Below are positions 44,414-52,693 of a stretch of 64,000 nucleotides of DNA, one piece after another. The DNA comes from Dechloromonas hortensis (GTDB taxonomy: Bacteria > Pseudomonadota > Gammaproteobacteria > Burkholderiales > Rhodocyclaceae). The stretch is from assembly GCF_009469765.1 (NCBI RefSeq), contig NZ_SSSQ01000011.1, positions 1 through 64,000 of the forward strand. The letters run 5' to 3'. The first letter of the stretch is position 1, and each line of letters starts with the position of its first letter. Below the pieces are notes generated by a model. It was given only the letters and a program-made list of their open reading frames with translations, was not told where the DNA came from and ran no database searches. The translations under genes were made by a program, and so were the position numbers.

Positions 44414-46201
44414 CTATATGTCATCGGCCGGCGGTGCCACCTTGATGATTTCCTCGAGCGAAGTCGCCCCCTGCGCCACCTTCAGCGCCCCGGAAATGCG
44501 CAAGGGCCGCATGCCTTCGCGGTAGGCCTGCTCGCGCAGCTTGGCCACTTCCATCGCCGGCTTGATCATCCGGCGTACCTCGGGCGAGTTGAGCAGGATT
44601 TCGTAGATGCCGACCCGGCCGACATAGCCGGTCATCCGGCATTCCAGGCAACCGACCGGCTCCCAGATCTGGGCCGGCTCGCCGGATTTCCACGGGGCGA
44701 CCAGCGAACGCCAGGCGCTGCGCTGATCCTCCGTCGTCGGCGTCGGTTTCTTGCAATGCGGGCACAGGGTCCGGACCAGACGCTGCGCCATGACGCCAAG
44801 CAGCGTCGAATTGATCAGGTAGGGGGGCACGCCGAGGTCGAGCAGGCGGGTGATCGCCGACGGCGCATCGTTGGTGTGCAGCGTGGAGAGCACGAGGTGG
44901 CCGGTCAACGCTGCCTGGATGGCCATTTCCGCCGTTTCCAGGTCACGGATTTCGCCGATCATCACGATGTCCGGATCCTGCCGCATCAGCGCCCGCACGC
45001 CGTCGGCAAAGCCGAGGTCGATACTGTGCTGGACCTGCATCTGGTTGAAGGCGGACTCGACCATTTCGATCGGATCCTCGATGGTGCACACATTCACTTC
45101 CGGCGTCGCCAGCTGTTTCAGCGTCGTGTACAGCGTCGTCGTCTTGCCCGAGCCGGTCGGGCCGGTGACCAGGATGATGCCGTTCGGCGACGCGGTCATC
45201 TGCTTCCAGCGCGTCTGGTCGTCCTCGGAAAAACCGAGCGAGCGGAAATCGCGGACCAGCACTTCCGGGTCGAAAATCCGCATCACCAGCTTTTCGCCGA
45301 AGGCGGTGGGCAGCGTCGACAGGCGCAGCTCCACCTCCTGCCCCGACGGCGTCCGCGTCTTGACCCGGCCATCCTGCGGCCGCCGTTTCTCGATCACGTC
45401 CATCCGGCCGAGCAGCTTGATGCGGCTGGTCATCGCGTTCATCACCGTCATCGGAATCTGGTAGACCTGATGCAGCACGCCGTCGATGCGGAAACGGACG
45501 ATGCCGATATCGCGCCGCGGCTCGATGTGAATGTCCGAGGCGCGCTGGTCAAAGGCGTACTGCCACAGCCAGTCGACGATATGGACGATGTGCTGGTCGT
45601 TGGCATCGAACTGCTTGTTGCCCTTGCCGAGTTCGACCAGCTGCTCAAAGCTGGACAGCCCCGAAGTGATCTCGCCCTTGGCCGCCGCTTTCTTGACCGA
45701 CTTGGCGAGCGCGAAGAATTCAACCAGATAGCGCGAAATATCGTCCGGATTCGCCATCACCCGGCGGATTTCCTTGCGCAGGATGGGCTTCAGCTCCTCT
45801 TCCCATTCCCGGACGAAAGGCTCGGCGGTGGCGATGACGATTTCGCGCGTCGTCACCTGCACCGGCAGAATGCCGAAGCGCGCCGCGTAGGCGCTCGACA
45901 TGACATCGGCGACCCCGGTGAAATCGATCTTGAGCGGGTCGATATGCAGGTAGTCGAGGCCGCTGCAGCCGGCCAGCCACTCGGTCAGCACCTCCAGCGT
46001 CAGCAGTCTCTGCGGCGGTTTCGGCGCCCGCCACTTCTGGTCGGCAATCACGATCAGCGGATGGATGCGCCCGCCATGCAGGCGACGCTCGTTTTTCAGG
46101 GCCTCGGCCAGTTCCGGTTCGACCAGGCCATCCGCCACCATCAGCGCCAGCACCTCGGAAAGCGCCAGACGGTGCTCGTGTGAATTCGCATTCTTGTTCA
46201 T
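44414..46201 (-). CDS. PilB/GspE-type secretion ATPase, orphan
   Basis: The 595-residue protein has an MshEN-like N-terminal domain (about 60-165), an Asp-rich N2 segment (QRASDIHIEPRRDIGIVRFRIDG), Walker A GPTGSGKTTT near 345, Walker B IVMIGEIRDLETAE, the His box LVLSTLHTNDAPSA and zinc Cys pairs CPHC and CLEC. It drives pilus or type II secretion assembly. No pilC, pilD or gsp genes are nearby, so it is an orphan that may energise a distant machine. The -10 element sits 7 bases upstream of ATG 46201. Confidence 0.93.
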   Translation of the reverse strand: MNKNANSHEHRLALSEVLALMVADGLVEPELAEALKNERRLHGGRIHPLIVIADQKWRAPKPPQRLLTLEVLTEWLAGCSGLDYLHIDPLKIDFTGVADVMSSAYAARFGILPVQVTTREIVIATAEPFVREWEEELKPILRKEIRRVMANPDDISRYLVEFFALAKSVKKAAAKGEITSGLSSFEQLVELGKGNKQFDANDQHIVHIVDWLWQYAFDQRASDIHIEPRRDIGIVRFRIDGVLHQVYQIPMTVMNAMTSRIKLLGRMDVIEKRRPQDGRVKTRTPSGQEVELRLSTLPTAFGEKLVMRIFDPEVLVRDFRSLGFSEDDQTRWKQMTASPNGIILVTGPTGSGKTTTLYTTLKQLATPEVNVCTIEDPIEMVESAFNQMQVQHSIDLGFADGVRALMRQDPDIVMIGEIRDLETAEMAIQAALTGHLVLSTLHTNDAPSAITRLLDLGVPPYLINSTLLGVMAQRLVRTLCPHCKKPTPTTEDQRSAWRSLVAPWKSGEPAQIWEPVGCLECRMTGYVGRVGIYEILLNSPEVRRMIKPAMEVAKLREQAYREGMRPLRISGALKVAQGATSLEEIIKVAPPADDI

Positions 46202-46208
46202 GCGCAGG

Positions 46209-46214
46209 AATATA
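46209..46214 (-). promoter_or_regulatory. -10 element of the orphan secretion ATPase, probably leaderless
   Basis: On the minus strand TATATT ends 7 bases before the ATG at 46201; TTACAA lies 17 bases upstream as a weak -35. No Shine-Dalgarno sequence fits. Confidence 0.45.
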
Positions 46215-46337
46215 GCGTGAGTCGTAACGCTTTGTAAGCGAGCCCACTTCTGTTTGCAGTCATTTACAACTTGTCGGCATATCTTTTCAGCATCGTCCTA
46301 CAATCAAATTGAACCCACCAACAACAAGGAGCACAAA

Positions 46338-47141
46338 ATGAAATCCCGCCTGATGATGATCGGTAGCGCCTTGATCGCCGCGCTGTTCTGCTTGCCAGCC
46401 ATCGCCCAACCCGGCCCCGGCATGGGCGGCATGGGTGGCCCCGACCAGATGATGGGTCAAGGCAGAGGCCCCGGCATGATGCAAGGGAGTGGGCCGGGCG
46501 CCCGCGGTCCGCGTGATTGCAGCCAGTCGGCCAACCCGGCTGCCTGCAATGCGCATCGCGAGGCCCACGCCAAGGCGGTCGAAGCCTGCAAGGACAAGAC
46601 CGGCCCGCAGCGCAAGCAATGCATGGGCGAGCAGATGCAGAATTTCGACTGCACCAAGTCCGCCAATCCGCAGCAATGCGAAGCCCGCAAGGCGGTGTAC
46701 AAAGAATGCCAGAGCCAGACCGGCCCTGCCTTCCGCCAGTGCGTGCAGCAGCAGATGCCGCCGCGTGACTGCAGCCAGTCGGCCAACCCGGCCGCTTGTA
46801 ATGCGCATCGTGAAGCCCGCGCCCAGGCAGCCGAAGCCTGCAAGGGCATGGCCGGCCCGCAGCGCAAGCATTGCATGGGCGAGCAAATGCAGAAATTCGA
46901 CTGCAGCAAGGCCGTTAATCCGCAGCAATGCGAAGCCCGCAAGGCGGTGTACAAGGAATGCCAGAGCCAGACCGGCCCTGCCTTCCGCCAGTGCGTGCAG
47001 CAGAAGATGCCGCCGGTCGATTGCAGCAAGACGCCGAACCAGGCCAATTGCGACCTCCACCAGAAGGCCCGCGAAGCCTGCAAGGACAAGCTGGGCGACG
47101 AGCACAAGGCCTGCCTGCACGAACAGTTCAACGTCAAGTAA
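46338..47141 (+). CDS. Secreted cysteine-rich protein with five tandem repeats
   Basis: The 267-residue protein has a signal peptide (cleavage near AIAQPG), a Gly/Met-rich stretch (GPGMGGMGGPDQMMGQG) and then five repeats of 40-44 residues to the end. Each repeat has four cysteines spaced C-x8-C-x9/13-C-x10-C and starts with a DC pair, giving 20 regularly placed Cys. Repeats 1 and 3 are nearly identical (DCSQSANPAACNAHREA), as are 2 and 4 (NPQQCEARKAVYKECQSQ); the fifth is diverged. This suggests disulfide-linked helical hairpins or metal binding. ATG 46338 follows a strong AAGGAG. No known family was recognised. Confidence 0.85.
   Translation: MKSRLMMIGSALIAALFCLPAIAQPGPGMGGMGGPDQMMGQGRGPGMMQGSGPGARGPRDCSQSANPAACNAHREAHAKAVEACKDKTGPQRKQCMGEQMQNFDCTKSANPQQCEARKAVYKECQSQTGPAFRQCVQQQMPPRDCSQSANPAACNAHREARAQAAEACKGMAGPQRKHCMGEQMQKFDCSKAVNPQQCEARKAVYKECQSQTGPAFRQCVQQKMPPVDCSKTPNQANCDLHQKAREACKDKLGDEHKACLHEQFNVK
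46511..47020 (+). repeat. Two-copy ~250-bp internal DNA duplication (repeats 1-2 and 3-4)
   Basis: The DNA for repeats 1+2 is followed directly by a highly similar copy for repeats 3+4; long stretches are identical, for example around 46668-46750 and 46918-47000. This indicates a fairly recent 252-bp duplication inside the coding sequence. Confidence 0.8.
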
Positions 47142-47147
47142 GCCTCA

Positions 47148-47177
47148 GGGGCGCCTGATAACGGGCGCCCCGTTTTT
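47148..47177 (+). terminator. Terminator of the Cys-repeat gene
   Basis: An 8-bp all-GC stem GGGGCGCC / GGCGCCCC with an 8-base loop is followed by GTTTTT, 7 bp after the stop. Confidence 0.85.
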
Positions 47178-47221
47178 GCCCCAAAAACCCGGTTGACCGC
47201 AGGCGTCGCCCTTTTATCGCC

Positions 47222-47434
47222 TCAGGGCTGGCGCAGCGGTTTCAGCAGGTCGGACAAGCCGTTGTGGTCGATTTCCTGCATCAGCGCCAGCAAACGGCCG
47301 ATTTCGCCGGGCGGAAAACCTTCGCGGAAAAACCAGTTCAGGTAATTCCCCGGCAAGTCGGCAATCAGCCGCCCCTTGTACTTCCCGAAGGGCATGGTGC
47401 GGGTGACGAGGAGCAGCAGGTCGTCGGGATTCAT
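47222..47434 (-). CDS. DUF3820 family small protein
   Basis: The 70-residue protein contains TMPFGKYKGRLIADLPGNYLNWF, the DUF3820 hallmark, a domain related to a predicted quorum-sensing-regulated virulence factor. Similar segments also occur in nuclease-associated proteins. The start at ATG 47434 follows GGAGGG. It lies 13 bp downstream of the MFS gene on the same strand and is probably co-transcribed. The function is unknown. Confidence 0.82.
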   Translation of the reverse strand: MNPDDLLLLVTRTMPFGKYKGRLIADLPGNYLNWFFREGFPPGEIGRLLALMQEIDHNGLSDLLKPLRQP

Positions 47435-47447
47435 CAATGCCCTCCAC

Positions 47448-48614
47448 TCACTTGCCGGCCCGCCATAGCGGAAACAGGGCAAGCAGCCCGAGCAGCGGAC
47501 CGGGCAACAGCAACCAGGCGATATTCGCGCCCCACTCGCCGATCCACGCCGTGCCGAGGTGGATCGAGAACATCGTGATCGCAAAGCCGAGCGAGTTCTG
47601 GAAAGCCAGGGCACTGCCAACGATTTCAGGCGGACAGGCACGCGCCGACAGGGCCGAGAAATGCGGCGAATCGGCGACCACCGCCGCCCCCCAGAGCAGC
47701 AGCAATGTCAGCCGCGCCCAGTCCGGCCAGTTCCCCGTCAGCGGGAAAACCGCGCAACTGATCGCCGACAACGTCAAGGCGACCGCCGCCACCCGGGCAC
47801 TACCGATGCGCTGGCTCCACCAGCCGCCGGCCAGGCAACCGAGCGCGCCGACGCCGATAATGGCAAAGGCCAGTCCGGAGACGCTCCGCGTCGCCGGCGC
47901 GGCGAGGCCGCTCAGAACGACCAACGCCGGGACCAGCGTCCAGAAGGCATAAAGCTCCCACTGATGGCCGAAATAGCCGAAGGCGGAGGCGCGGAAATCG
48001 CGCTCGGCAAAGGCCATCAGGACCCGGCCCAGACGTAGCGGCGGCGCATCGTGCCGGCGCTTCAGGTGCGGCCCGTCGCCGAGGCGGAAAATCAACACCG
48101 CCGCCAGCGTGGCCAGCAGCGAGGAAAGCAGGATCGTCACCTGCCACGACCACCCTGCCCCGGCAAGGCGCAAGCCATGCGGCAAGGCGGTACCCAGCGT
48201 CAGCATGCCGACCAACTGGGCCAGTGCCGCCCCAGCTCGCTCCGGCACCCAGCTGACGACCAGCTTCATGCCGAGCGGGTAGACGCCGGCCAGCGCGAAA
48301 CCAACGGCAAAGCGCAGCGGCAGTCCGCTGGCCAAGCCGCTGGCGAACAGCGCGAAAGCCGCATTGCTGAGCGCGCCGAGCACGGCGCAGACGGCGAAGA
48401 TCCGGCTGGCGGCGAAGCGGTCGGCCAGCCCGGTCAGCGCGAAAGTCAGCGTGCCGATAATGAAGCCGAGCTGGACGGCGTTGGTCAGCGTGCCAATGGC
48501 GGCCGGCGCAAGCCCCCAGCTGGCGATCAGGTCATCCGCCGCGCTATTGACGGAGAACCACAGCGAAGTGCCGAACAACTGGGCAACGACAATAATGAAG
48601 ACAGGATTTTTCAT
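47448..48614 (-). CDS. MFS transporter
   Basis: The 388-residue protein has about 12 membrane helices. The loop between helices 2 and 3 reads GLADRFAASRIF, the usual MFS motif A position. There is no specific substrate motif; proteins with the start QLFGTSLWFSVNSAADDLI resemble CynX/NimT-like or unassigned exporters. Start ATG 48614. It is divergent from the FMN reductase gene 122 bp away. Confidence 0.88.
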   Translation of the reverse strand: MKNPVFIIVVAQLFGTSLWFSVNSAADDLIASWGLAPAAIGTLTNAVQLGFIIGTLTFALTGLADRFAASRIFAVCAVLGALSNAAFALFASGLASGLPLRFAVGFALAGVYPLGMKLVVSWVPERAGAALAQLVGMLTLGTALPHGLRLAGAGWSWQVTILLSSLLATLAAVLIFRLGDGPHLKRRHDAPPLRLGRVLMAFAERDFRASAFGYFGHQWELYAFWTLVPALVVLSGLAAPATRSVSGLAFAIIGVGALGCLAGGWWSQRIGSARVAAVALTLSAISCAVFPLTGNWPDWARLTLLLLWGAAVVADSPHFSALSARACPPEIVGSALAFQNSLGFAITMFSIHLGTAWIGEWGANIAWLLLPGPLLGLLALFPLWRAGK

Positions 48615-48736
48615 CTGGGCAGAATGCTTAGAGAACAGCTAGCATACAAGAAGCCGGCAGCAGTTTTCGGCCGTGATGGAACCACCGGTTCTGCGCCGAC
48701 TCACACAAGCCCTTACCCAGTATTCAGGAGACCCCG

Positions 48737-49285
48737 ATGAGCCCTCTCAAATTCCTCGGCATCGCTGGCAGCCTGCGTCGCCAATCCACCAACGCCGGCC
48801 TGCTGCGCGCCGCTCTGGCCGAACTGCCGGAAGGCGTCAGCATGGATATCGCCGATCTTTCGGACATCCCGTTCTACAACGCCGACATCACCGAGAAACC
48901 GGCCAGCGTCCTGCGCGTGCTGGCCCAGATCGGCGCCGCCGATGCGCTGGTGCTGGCCTGCCCGGAATACAACTATTCCATCGCCCCGGCCCTGAAGAAC
49001 ATTCTCGACTGGGCCTCGCGCGAGCCGAACAACACCCTGCTCGCCGGCAAGGCAGTTGCCATCATGGGCGCCGCCGGCGGCATGGGCTCCTCGCGCTCGC
49101 AATACCATCTACGCCAGGTCTGCGTCACCCTCGACCTGCACCCGCTGAACAAGCCGGAGGTTTTCTCCAACGCATTCAGCGCATCCTTCGACGCCGACGG
49201 CAATTTGACCGATCCGAAAATCATCCAGTTGATCGGCGAGCAGATGCGAGCGTTGGCGGCCTGGAGCCGGAAACTCCGCGGCTGA
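48737..49285 (+). CDS. NADPH-dependent FMN reductase (ChrR-like)
   Basis: The 182-residue flavodoxin-like protein has GIAGSLRRQSTNAGLLRAAL as its FMN phosphate loop and the conserved LACPEYNYSIAPALKNILDW near residue 75. Relatives reduce quinones, chromate or azo dyes with NAD(P)H. It starts at ATG 48737 after CAGGAG. It is single on the plus strand, ending in a convergent gap that holds a TGCGGTCGACGG element. Confidence 0.92.
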   Translation: MSPLKFLGIAGSLRRQSTNAGLLRAALAELPEGVSMDIADLSDIPFYNADITEKPASVLRVLAQIGAADALVLACPEYNYSIAPALKNILDWASREPNNTLLAGKAVAIMGAAGGMGSSRSQYHLRQVCVTLDLHPLNKPEVFSNAFSASFDADGNLTDPKIIQLIGEQMRALAAWSRKLRG

Positions 49286-49388
49286 TCGGGTTGGCGATGG
49301 CGAGGGCTGCGGTCGACGGCCGGAAAACGGCAATTTTGCCCCCCCTCGCCAGGCAGAGAACGAAACCGCCCGGCGGAAGCGCCGGGGT

Positions 49389-49940
49389 TCAGTCCTTGGC
49401 CAGGGCCAGCAGCTTGGTACCGAGCGGGTAATGAACGACGCCGAAGTCGTCGTAACGGACGGTGACGATTTCCTTGCCCTCCCGGCTCTCCAGCGTCACC
49501 TGCTTGACCAGGCCGTAAACATCGTCGGCATAGTCGTGGTCGCGCAGGAAGGGACAGGACTTGAGATCGACCATTTCGCCGGGTTCGAGGTCCTGCACCA
49601 GAACATTGACCAGCACCTGGTCAACCTCGGGCTCGGCAATCACCTCCTTGTTGCTGGCGAGAAAACCGATCTGCTCGGTGATCTCGGAGACGGTCGCTTT
49701 GCCGCCTTCCTCCATCAACTCCAGCACCCCGCGCAGTATCATCTCGACCCGCTGGATGGCGTCGATCTCGAAAGCCGTCAGGGTAACGGCGCCCTCCCGG
49801 GCGCGTTGCACCAGGCTGGTCAGCGACTGGCAAATCTGTTCTGCCGACGGGTCGCCCTCATCGGCCAGCACAAACGGGATCGACTCCGTTTTGGTGATCA
49901 GATCAATAACGTCTTGACGGCTTTTATCGAAGGCCTGCAT
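49389..49940 (-). CDS. Conserved-looking hypothetical protein
   Basis: The 183-residue acidic soluble protein has no signal peptide or membrane helix. The N-terminal two thirds are helical (LTKTE-like start QDVIDLITKTESIPFVLADE); the C-terminus looks like a small beta domain (KEIVTVRYDDFGVVHYPLGTKLLAL). No family recognised. ATG 49940 follows AGGGA. It is a single gene between two terminator-like regions. It shows no shadow-ORF features: codon use resembles neighbouring real genes. Confidence 0.7.
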   Translation of the reverse strand: MQAFDKSRQDVIDLITKTESIPFVLADEGDPSAEQICQSLTSLVQRAREGAVTLTAFEIDAIQRVEMILRGVLELMEEGGKATVSEITEQIGFLASNKEVIAEPEVDQVLVNVLVQDLEPGEMVDLKSCPFLRDHDYADDVYGLVKQVTLESREGKEIVTVRYDDFGVVHYPLGTKLLALAKD

Positions 49941-50032
49941 CGTCCCTGGCGGCTCACTGGATGTTTCATCGAATTAGCCTTCATTATCACCTCGGAAAAA
50001 AGCGGCGTCCAAGTGATTTAATGCGCCAAAAG

Positions 50033-50061
50033 AAAACGGAACGCCGCAGCGTTCCGTTTTT
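50033..50061 (-). terminator. Terminator downstream of htpG (bidirectional stem)
   Basis: A 12-bp stem AAAACGGAACGC / GCGTTCCGTTTT with a 4-base loop lies about 85 bp past the htpG stop; T-rich sequence follows on both strands. Confidence 0.85.
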
Positions 50062-50143
50062 GCCCGTTTCAGCCGGTCGCCCCTAGGGCCACAGCCTTTG
50101 CCTTAATGGTCGCAGGGGTCGGGCCAGCTGGCGTTAGATCGGC

Positions 50144-52066
50144 TTACTTGCCGCTCAGCGCCATCATCAGTTCGTTGATGCGCTTGACGAAGCCGGCCGG
50201 ATCGTCGAGCTGACCGCCTTCCGACAGCGTGGCCTGTTCGAAAAGCAGCGCCGCCCAGTCGTCGAAACGGGTTTCCTCGTACTTCAGGCGCTGCACGACG
50301 ACGTGGTTCGGGTTGATTTCGAGGATCGGCTTGACGTTCGGTGCGGCCTGGCCGGCTGCCTTCAGCAAGCGGGCCAGGTTGCCAGACGGGTCGTGCTCGT
50401 CGGACACCAGGCAGGACGGCGAATCGGTCAGGCGGTAGGTAACGCGGACATCCTTGACCTTGTCGCCGAGCGAAGTCTTCACCTTGTCGATCAGCTCCTT
50501 GTACTCGTCGGCTGCCTTCTCGGCTTCCTTCTTTTCCGCTTCGTCTTCGAGCGAACCAAGATCGAGGCCGCCCTTGGCGACGGACTGCAGGTGCTTGCCC
50601 TCGAACTCGGTCAGGTGACCGACCACCCACTCGTCAACGCGGTCGGAGAGGAGCAGCACTTCGATGCCCTTCTTGCGGAAAATTTCGAGGTGCGGGCTGT
50701 TCTTGGCGGCGTTGAAGGTATCGGCGGTGACGAAGTAGATCTTCTCCTGGCCTTCCTTCATGCGACCGATGTAATCGGCCAGCGACACGGTCTGCTCCGG
50801 CGTGTCGTTGTGCGTCGAAGCAAAACGGATCAGGCCGGCGATCTTTTCCTTGTTGGCAAAGTCTTCGCCGACGCCTTCCTTCAACACGGCACCGAAGGCG
50901 GTCCAGAACTGGGCGTACTTTTCCTTGTCGTTCTCGGCCAGGTCTTCCAGCATGCCGAGCACCTTGCGCGTGCAACCGCTGCGGATGCCGTCGATGTCCT
51001 TGCTCTGCTGCAGGATTTCACGCGAGACGTTGAGCGGCAAGTCGGAGGAGTCGACCACACCGCGTACAAAGCGCATGTAGAGCGGCATCAGCTGTTCGGC
51101 ATCGTCCATGATGAAGACGCGGCGGACGTAGAGCTTGATGCCGTGGCGGGCATTGCGGTCCCACAGGTCGAACGGGGCGCGGGCCGGGATGTAGAGCAGC
51201 TGCGTGTATTCCTGCTTGCCTTCGACGCGGGCGTGGGTCCAGGCCAGCGGATCTTCGAAATCGTGGGCGACGTGCTTGTAGAACTCCTTGTACTGCTCGT
51301 CGCTGATGTCGGACTTGCTACGCACCCACAGCGCATTGGCCTGGTTGACCGTCTCGTCTTCGTCGGTGATGACCTGCTCGCCCTTTTCCTGGTTCCATTC
51401 TTCCTTCTTCATCACGATGGGCAGGGTGATGTGGTCGGAATACTTGCGGATGATCGACTTCAGCTTCCAGCCACCGAGGAATTCGTCCTCGCCTTCGCGC
51501 AGGTGCAGCGTGACGTCGGTACCGCGGCTGGCCTTTTCGACCATCTCGACGGTGTAGTCGCCTTCGCCGCCGGATTCCCAGCACACGGCCTGGTTGGCTT
51601 CGACGCCGGCACGGCGCGAAACAACGGTAACCTTGTCGGCAATAATGAAGGAAGAGTAGAAACCGACGCCGAACTGGCCGATCAGGTGCGCATCCTTGGC
51701 CTGGTCACCGGTCAGCGCCGAGAAGAATTCCTTGGTGCCGGACTTGGCGATGGTGCCGAGATGCTCGACCGCCTCGTCGCGGCTCAACCCGATACCGTTG
51801 TCGGAAATGGTGATCGTGCGGGCATCCTTGTTGAAGGAAATGCGGATCTTCAGATCGCTGTCGTCGCCGTACAGGGCGCTGTTGTTGAGCGCTTCGAAGC
51901 GCAGCTTGTCGCAGGCGTCGGAGGCGTTGGAAACCAGCTCGCGCAGGAAAATCTCCTTGTTGCTGTACAAGGAGTGAATCATCAGTTGCAGCAGTTGTTT
52001 GACTTCAGCCTGGAATCCCAGGGTTTCGCGGTTTTGCGTGTTGTTCGCGGTTGCAGACTCGGACAT
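50144..52066 (-). CDS. htpG: Molecular chaperone HtpG (Hsp90)
   Basis: The 640-residue protein has the Hsp90 ATPase motifs [27 protein letters not shown] and [11 protein letters not shown] in the first 190 residues, then the middle and C-terminal dimerisation domains. It remodels client proteins with DnaK in the cytoplasm. ATG 52066 follows GGGAG; a longer reading from 52081 is less likely. An almost ideal sigma-32 promoter lies 39 bp upstream, so it is heat-shock induced. Confidence 0.97.
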   Translation of the reverse strand: MSESATANNTQNRETLGFQAEVKQLLQLMIHSLYSNKEIFLRELVSNASDACDKLRFEALNNSALYGDDSDLKIRISFNKDARTITISDNGIGLSRDEAVEHLGTIAKSGTKEFFSALTGDQAKDAHLIGQFGVGFYSSFIIADKVTVVSRRAGVEANQAVCWESGGEGDYTVEMVEKASRGTDVTLHLREGEDEFLGGWKLKSIIRKYSDHITLPIVMKKEEWNQEKGEQVITDEDETVNQANALWVRSKSDISDEQYKEFYKHVAHDFEDPLAWTHARVEGKQEYTQLLYIPARAPFDLWDRNARHGIKLYVRRVFIMDDAEQLMPLYMRFVRGVVDSSDLPLNVSREILQQSKDIDGIRSGCTRKVLGMLEDLAENDKEKYAQFWTAFGAVLKEGVGEDFANKEKIAGLIRFASTHNDTPEQTVSLADYIGRMKEGQEKIYFVTADTFNAAKNSPHLEIFRKKGIEVLLLSDRVDEWVVGHLTEFEGKHLQSVAKGGLDLGSLEDEAEKKEAEKAADEYKELIDKVKTSLGDKVKDVRVTYRLTDSPSCLVSDEHDPSGNLARLLKAAGQAAPNVKPILEINPNHVVVQRLKYEETRFDDWAALLFEQATLSEGGQLDDPAGFVKRINELMMALSGK

Positions 52067-52104
52067 GCTTGAAACTCCCAATCAAACCAAATAGGTGAAT
52101 CGGG

Positions 52105-52132
52105 AGATGGGGGCGACGCCAGGGATTTCAAG
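52105..52132 (-). promoter_or_regulatory. Sigma-32 heat-shock promoter of htpG
   Basis: On the minus strand CTTGAAA (52132-52126) is followed after 13 bases by CCCCATCT (52112-52105). Both elements match the RpoH consensus completely and the spacing is ideal. The start would be about 30 bp before the htpG ATG. Confidence 0.9.
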
Positions 52133-52177
52133 CCCCGGGCAAGGCTTTTTGCTGCCGGACGGTTTTGGCCCTTTTTA

Positions 52178-52191
52178 TGCGGTCGACCGCA
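52178..52191. repeat. Perfect palindrome TGCGGTCGACCGCA
   Basis: A 14-bp perfect palindrome, the clearest copy of the dispersed intergenic element seen also at 21886, 24894, 47191, 49307 and 58050. It is flanked by T/A-rich and GGCC sequence as in other copies. Confidence 0.6.
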
Positions 52192-52218
52192 GCCGTTACA
52201 GACTGATACAAATCGCCT

Positions 52219-52233
52219 TGCTGCAGCGCAGCA
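52219..52233. promoter_or_regulatory. PhaR-like operator
   Basis: TGCTGC-AGC-GCAGCA has 6-bp arms and contains CTGC-N3-GCAG, the known PhaR-binding pattern upstream of phasin genes. No phasin gene is present here. The functional link is inferred. Confidence 0.45.
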
Positions 52234-52287
52234 TTGTTCTGGCAAAATTCAGTCTGTCTCCTCCATTTCTCCTCCAAGAATGGATTT

Positions 52288-52314
52288 ATGCCCGCCGCGT
52301 GCGGGCATTTTTTT
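52288..52314 (+). terminator. Orphan terminator (plus strand)
   Basis: An 8-bp stem ATGCCCGC / GCGGGCAT with a 5-base loop is followed by seven T residues. No plus-strand gene precedes it, so it may end a small RNA or be a relic. Confidence 0.7.
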
Positions 52315-52385
52315 GTCCTCTTTCCGGGGCTGGCCGGCCAGCAATCCGTAAAGGACTTGCCGAACCAGGCGGCAAATCTCGCAGG

Positions 52386-52413
52386 CAAAAAAGAAGCCCG
52401 TCGTTGCGGGCTT
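52386..52413 (-). terminator. Orphan terminator (minus strand)
   Basis: A 7-bp stem AAGCCCG / CGGGCTT with a 6-base loop; on the minus strand it is followed by CTTTTTT. It lies about 11 bp after the orphan ribosome site at 52438-52424. Confidence 0.6.
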
Positions 52414-52680
52414 GTTTATATTTAGTTTGTCTCCTCCACCCAACTCAATGATCAGGTAGGGCACTGCCAGTTCCAATGTTTTCACATTGTCACATATTAA
52501 ATTAGTTTCGTATAGTTAAATTTGCAGATGCGGCGATATCTCGTTCCGCACCATTGCCGTTGAGCAGGCCCCGGGATTTCGGCAAGCACTGCCTGGCAAA
52601 AAAATGGCGGCCGGTTGCACCATGAAGCAACCATCAAGTTAGGTCAGCCGATTGGCGCTTCGTGGTCGGGCCAGGATCGG

Positions 52681-52686
52681 TAAAAT
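52681..52686 (+). promoter_or_regulatory. -10 element of the methyltransferase gene, probably leaderless
   Basis: TAAAAT ends 7 bases before the ATG at 52694, with no ribosome site between. Confidence 0.45.
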
Positions 52687-52693
52687 GGCGGCC

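Larger units (their letters stand above)
52251..52438. repeat. Direct repeat pair around terminator-like stems
   Basis: AGTCTGTCTCCTCCA (52251-52265) and AGTTTGTCTCCTCCA (52424-52438) differ at one base. On the minus strand each reads as a strong TGGAGGAGACA ribosome site, yet neither is followed by a usable gene. They bracket a 158-bp segment. Confidence 0.5.
52133..52680. other. Gene-free gap between htpG and the methyltransferase gene
   Basis: About 550 bases without a supported gene. In order it holds the dispersed palindrome (52178), the PhaR-like operator (52219), the direct repeats and two orphan terminators (52251-52438), and an AT-rich stretch at 52485-52530 that could carry a minus-strand promoter. 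The rest shows nothing recognisable. The open frames here (for example 52249-52485 minus) have no protein-like features. Confidence 0.5.

Noticed and set aside
46511..47020. CRISPR-like array
   Set aside because: The repeats are long, coding and in frame, with no spacer structure; they are protein repeats.
46287..47120. Long frame opposite the Cys-repeat gene
   Set aside because: It is repetitive only because it reads the repeats backwards; it has no signal, ribosome site or plausible family, while the plus strand has all of these.
50303..52072. 589-residue open frame opposite htpG
   Set aside because: It is the antisense of a certain gene; high GC with third-position bias keeps the opposite frame open. 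Sequence lacks domain features and has no ribosome site.
52249..52485. 78-residue minus-strand frame in the htpG gap
   Set aside because: It reads through two terminator stems and ribosome-site-like repeats and shows no domain; it is not a credible gene.
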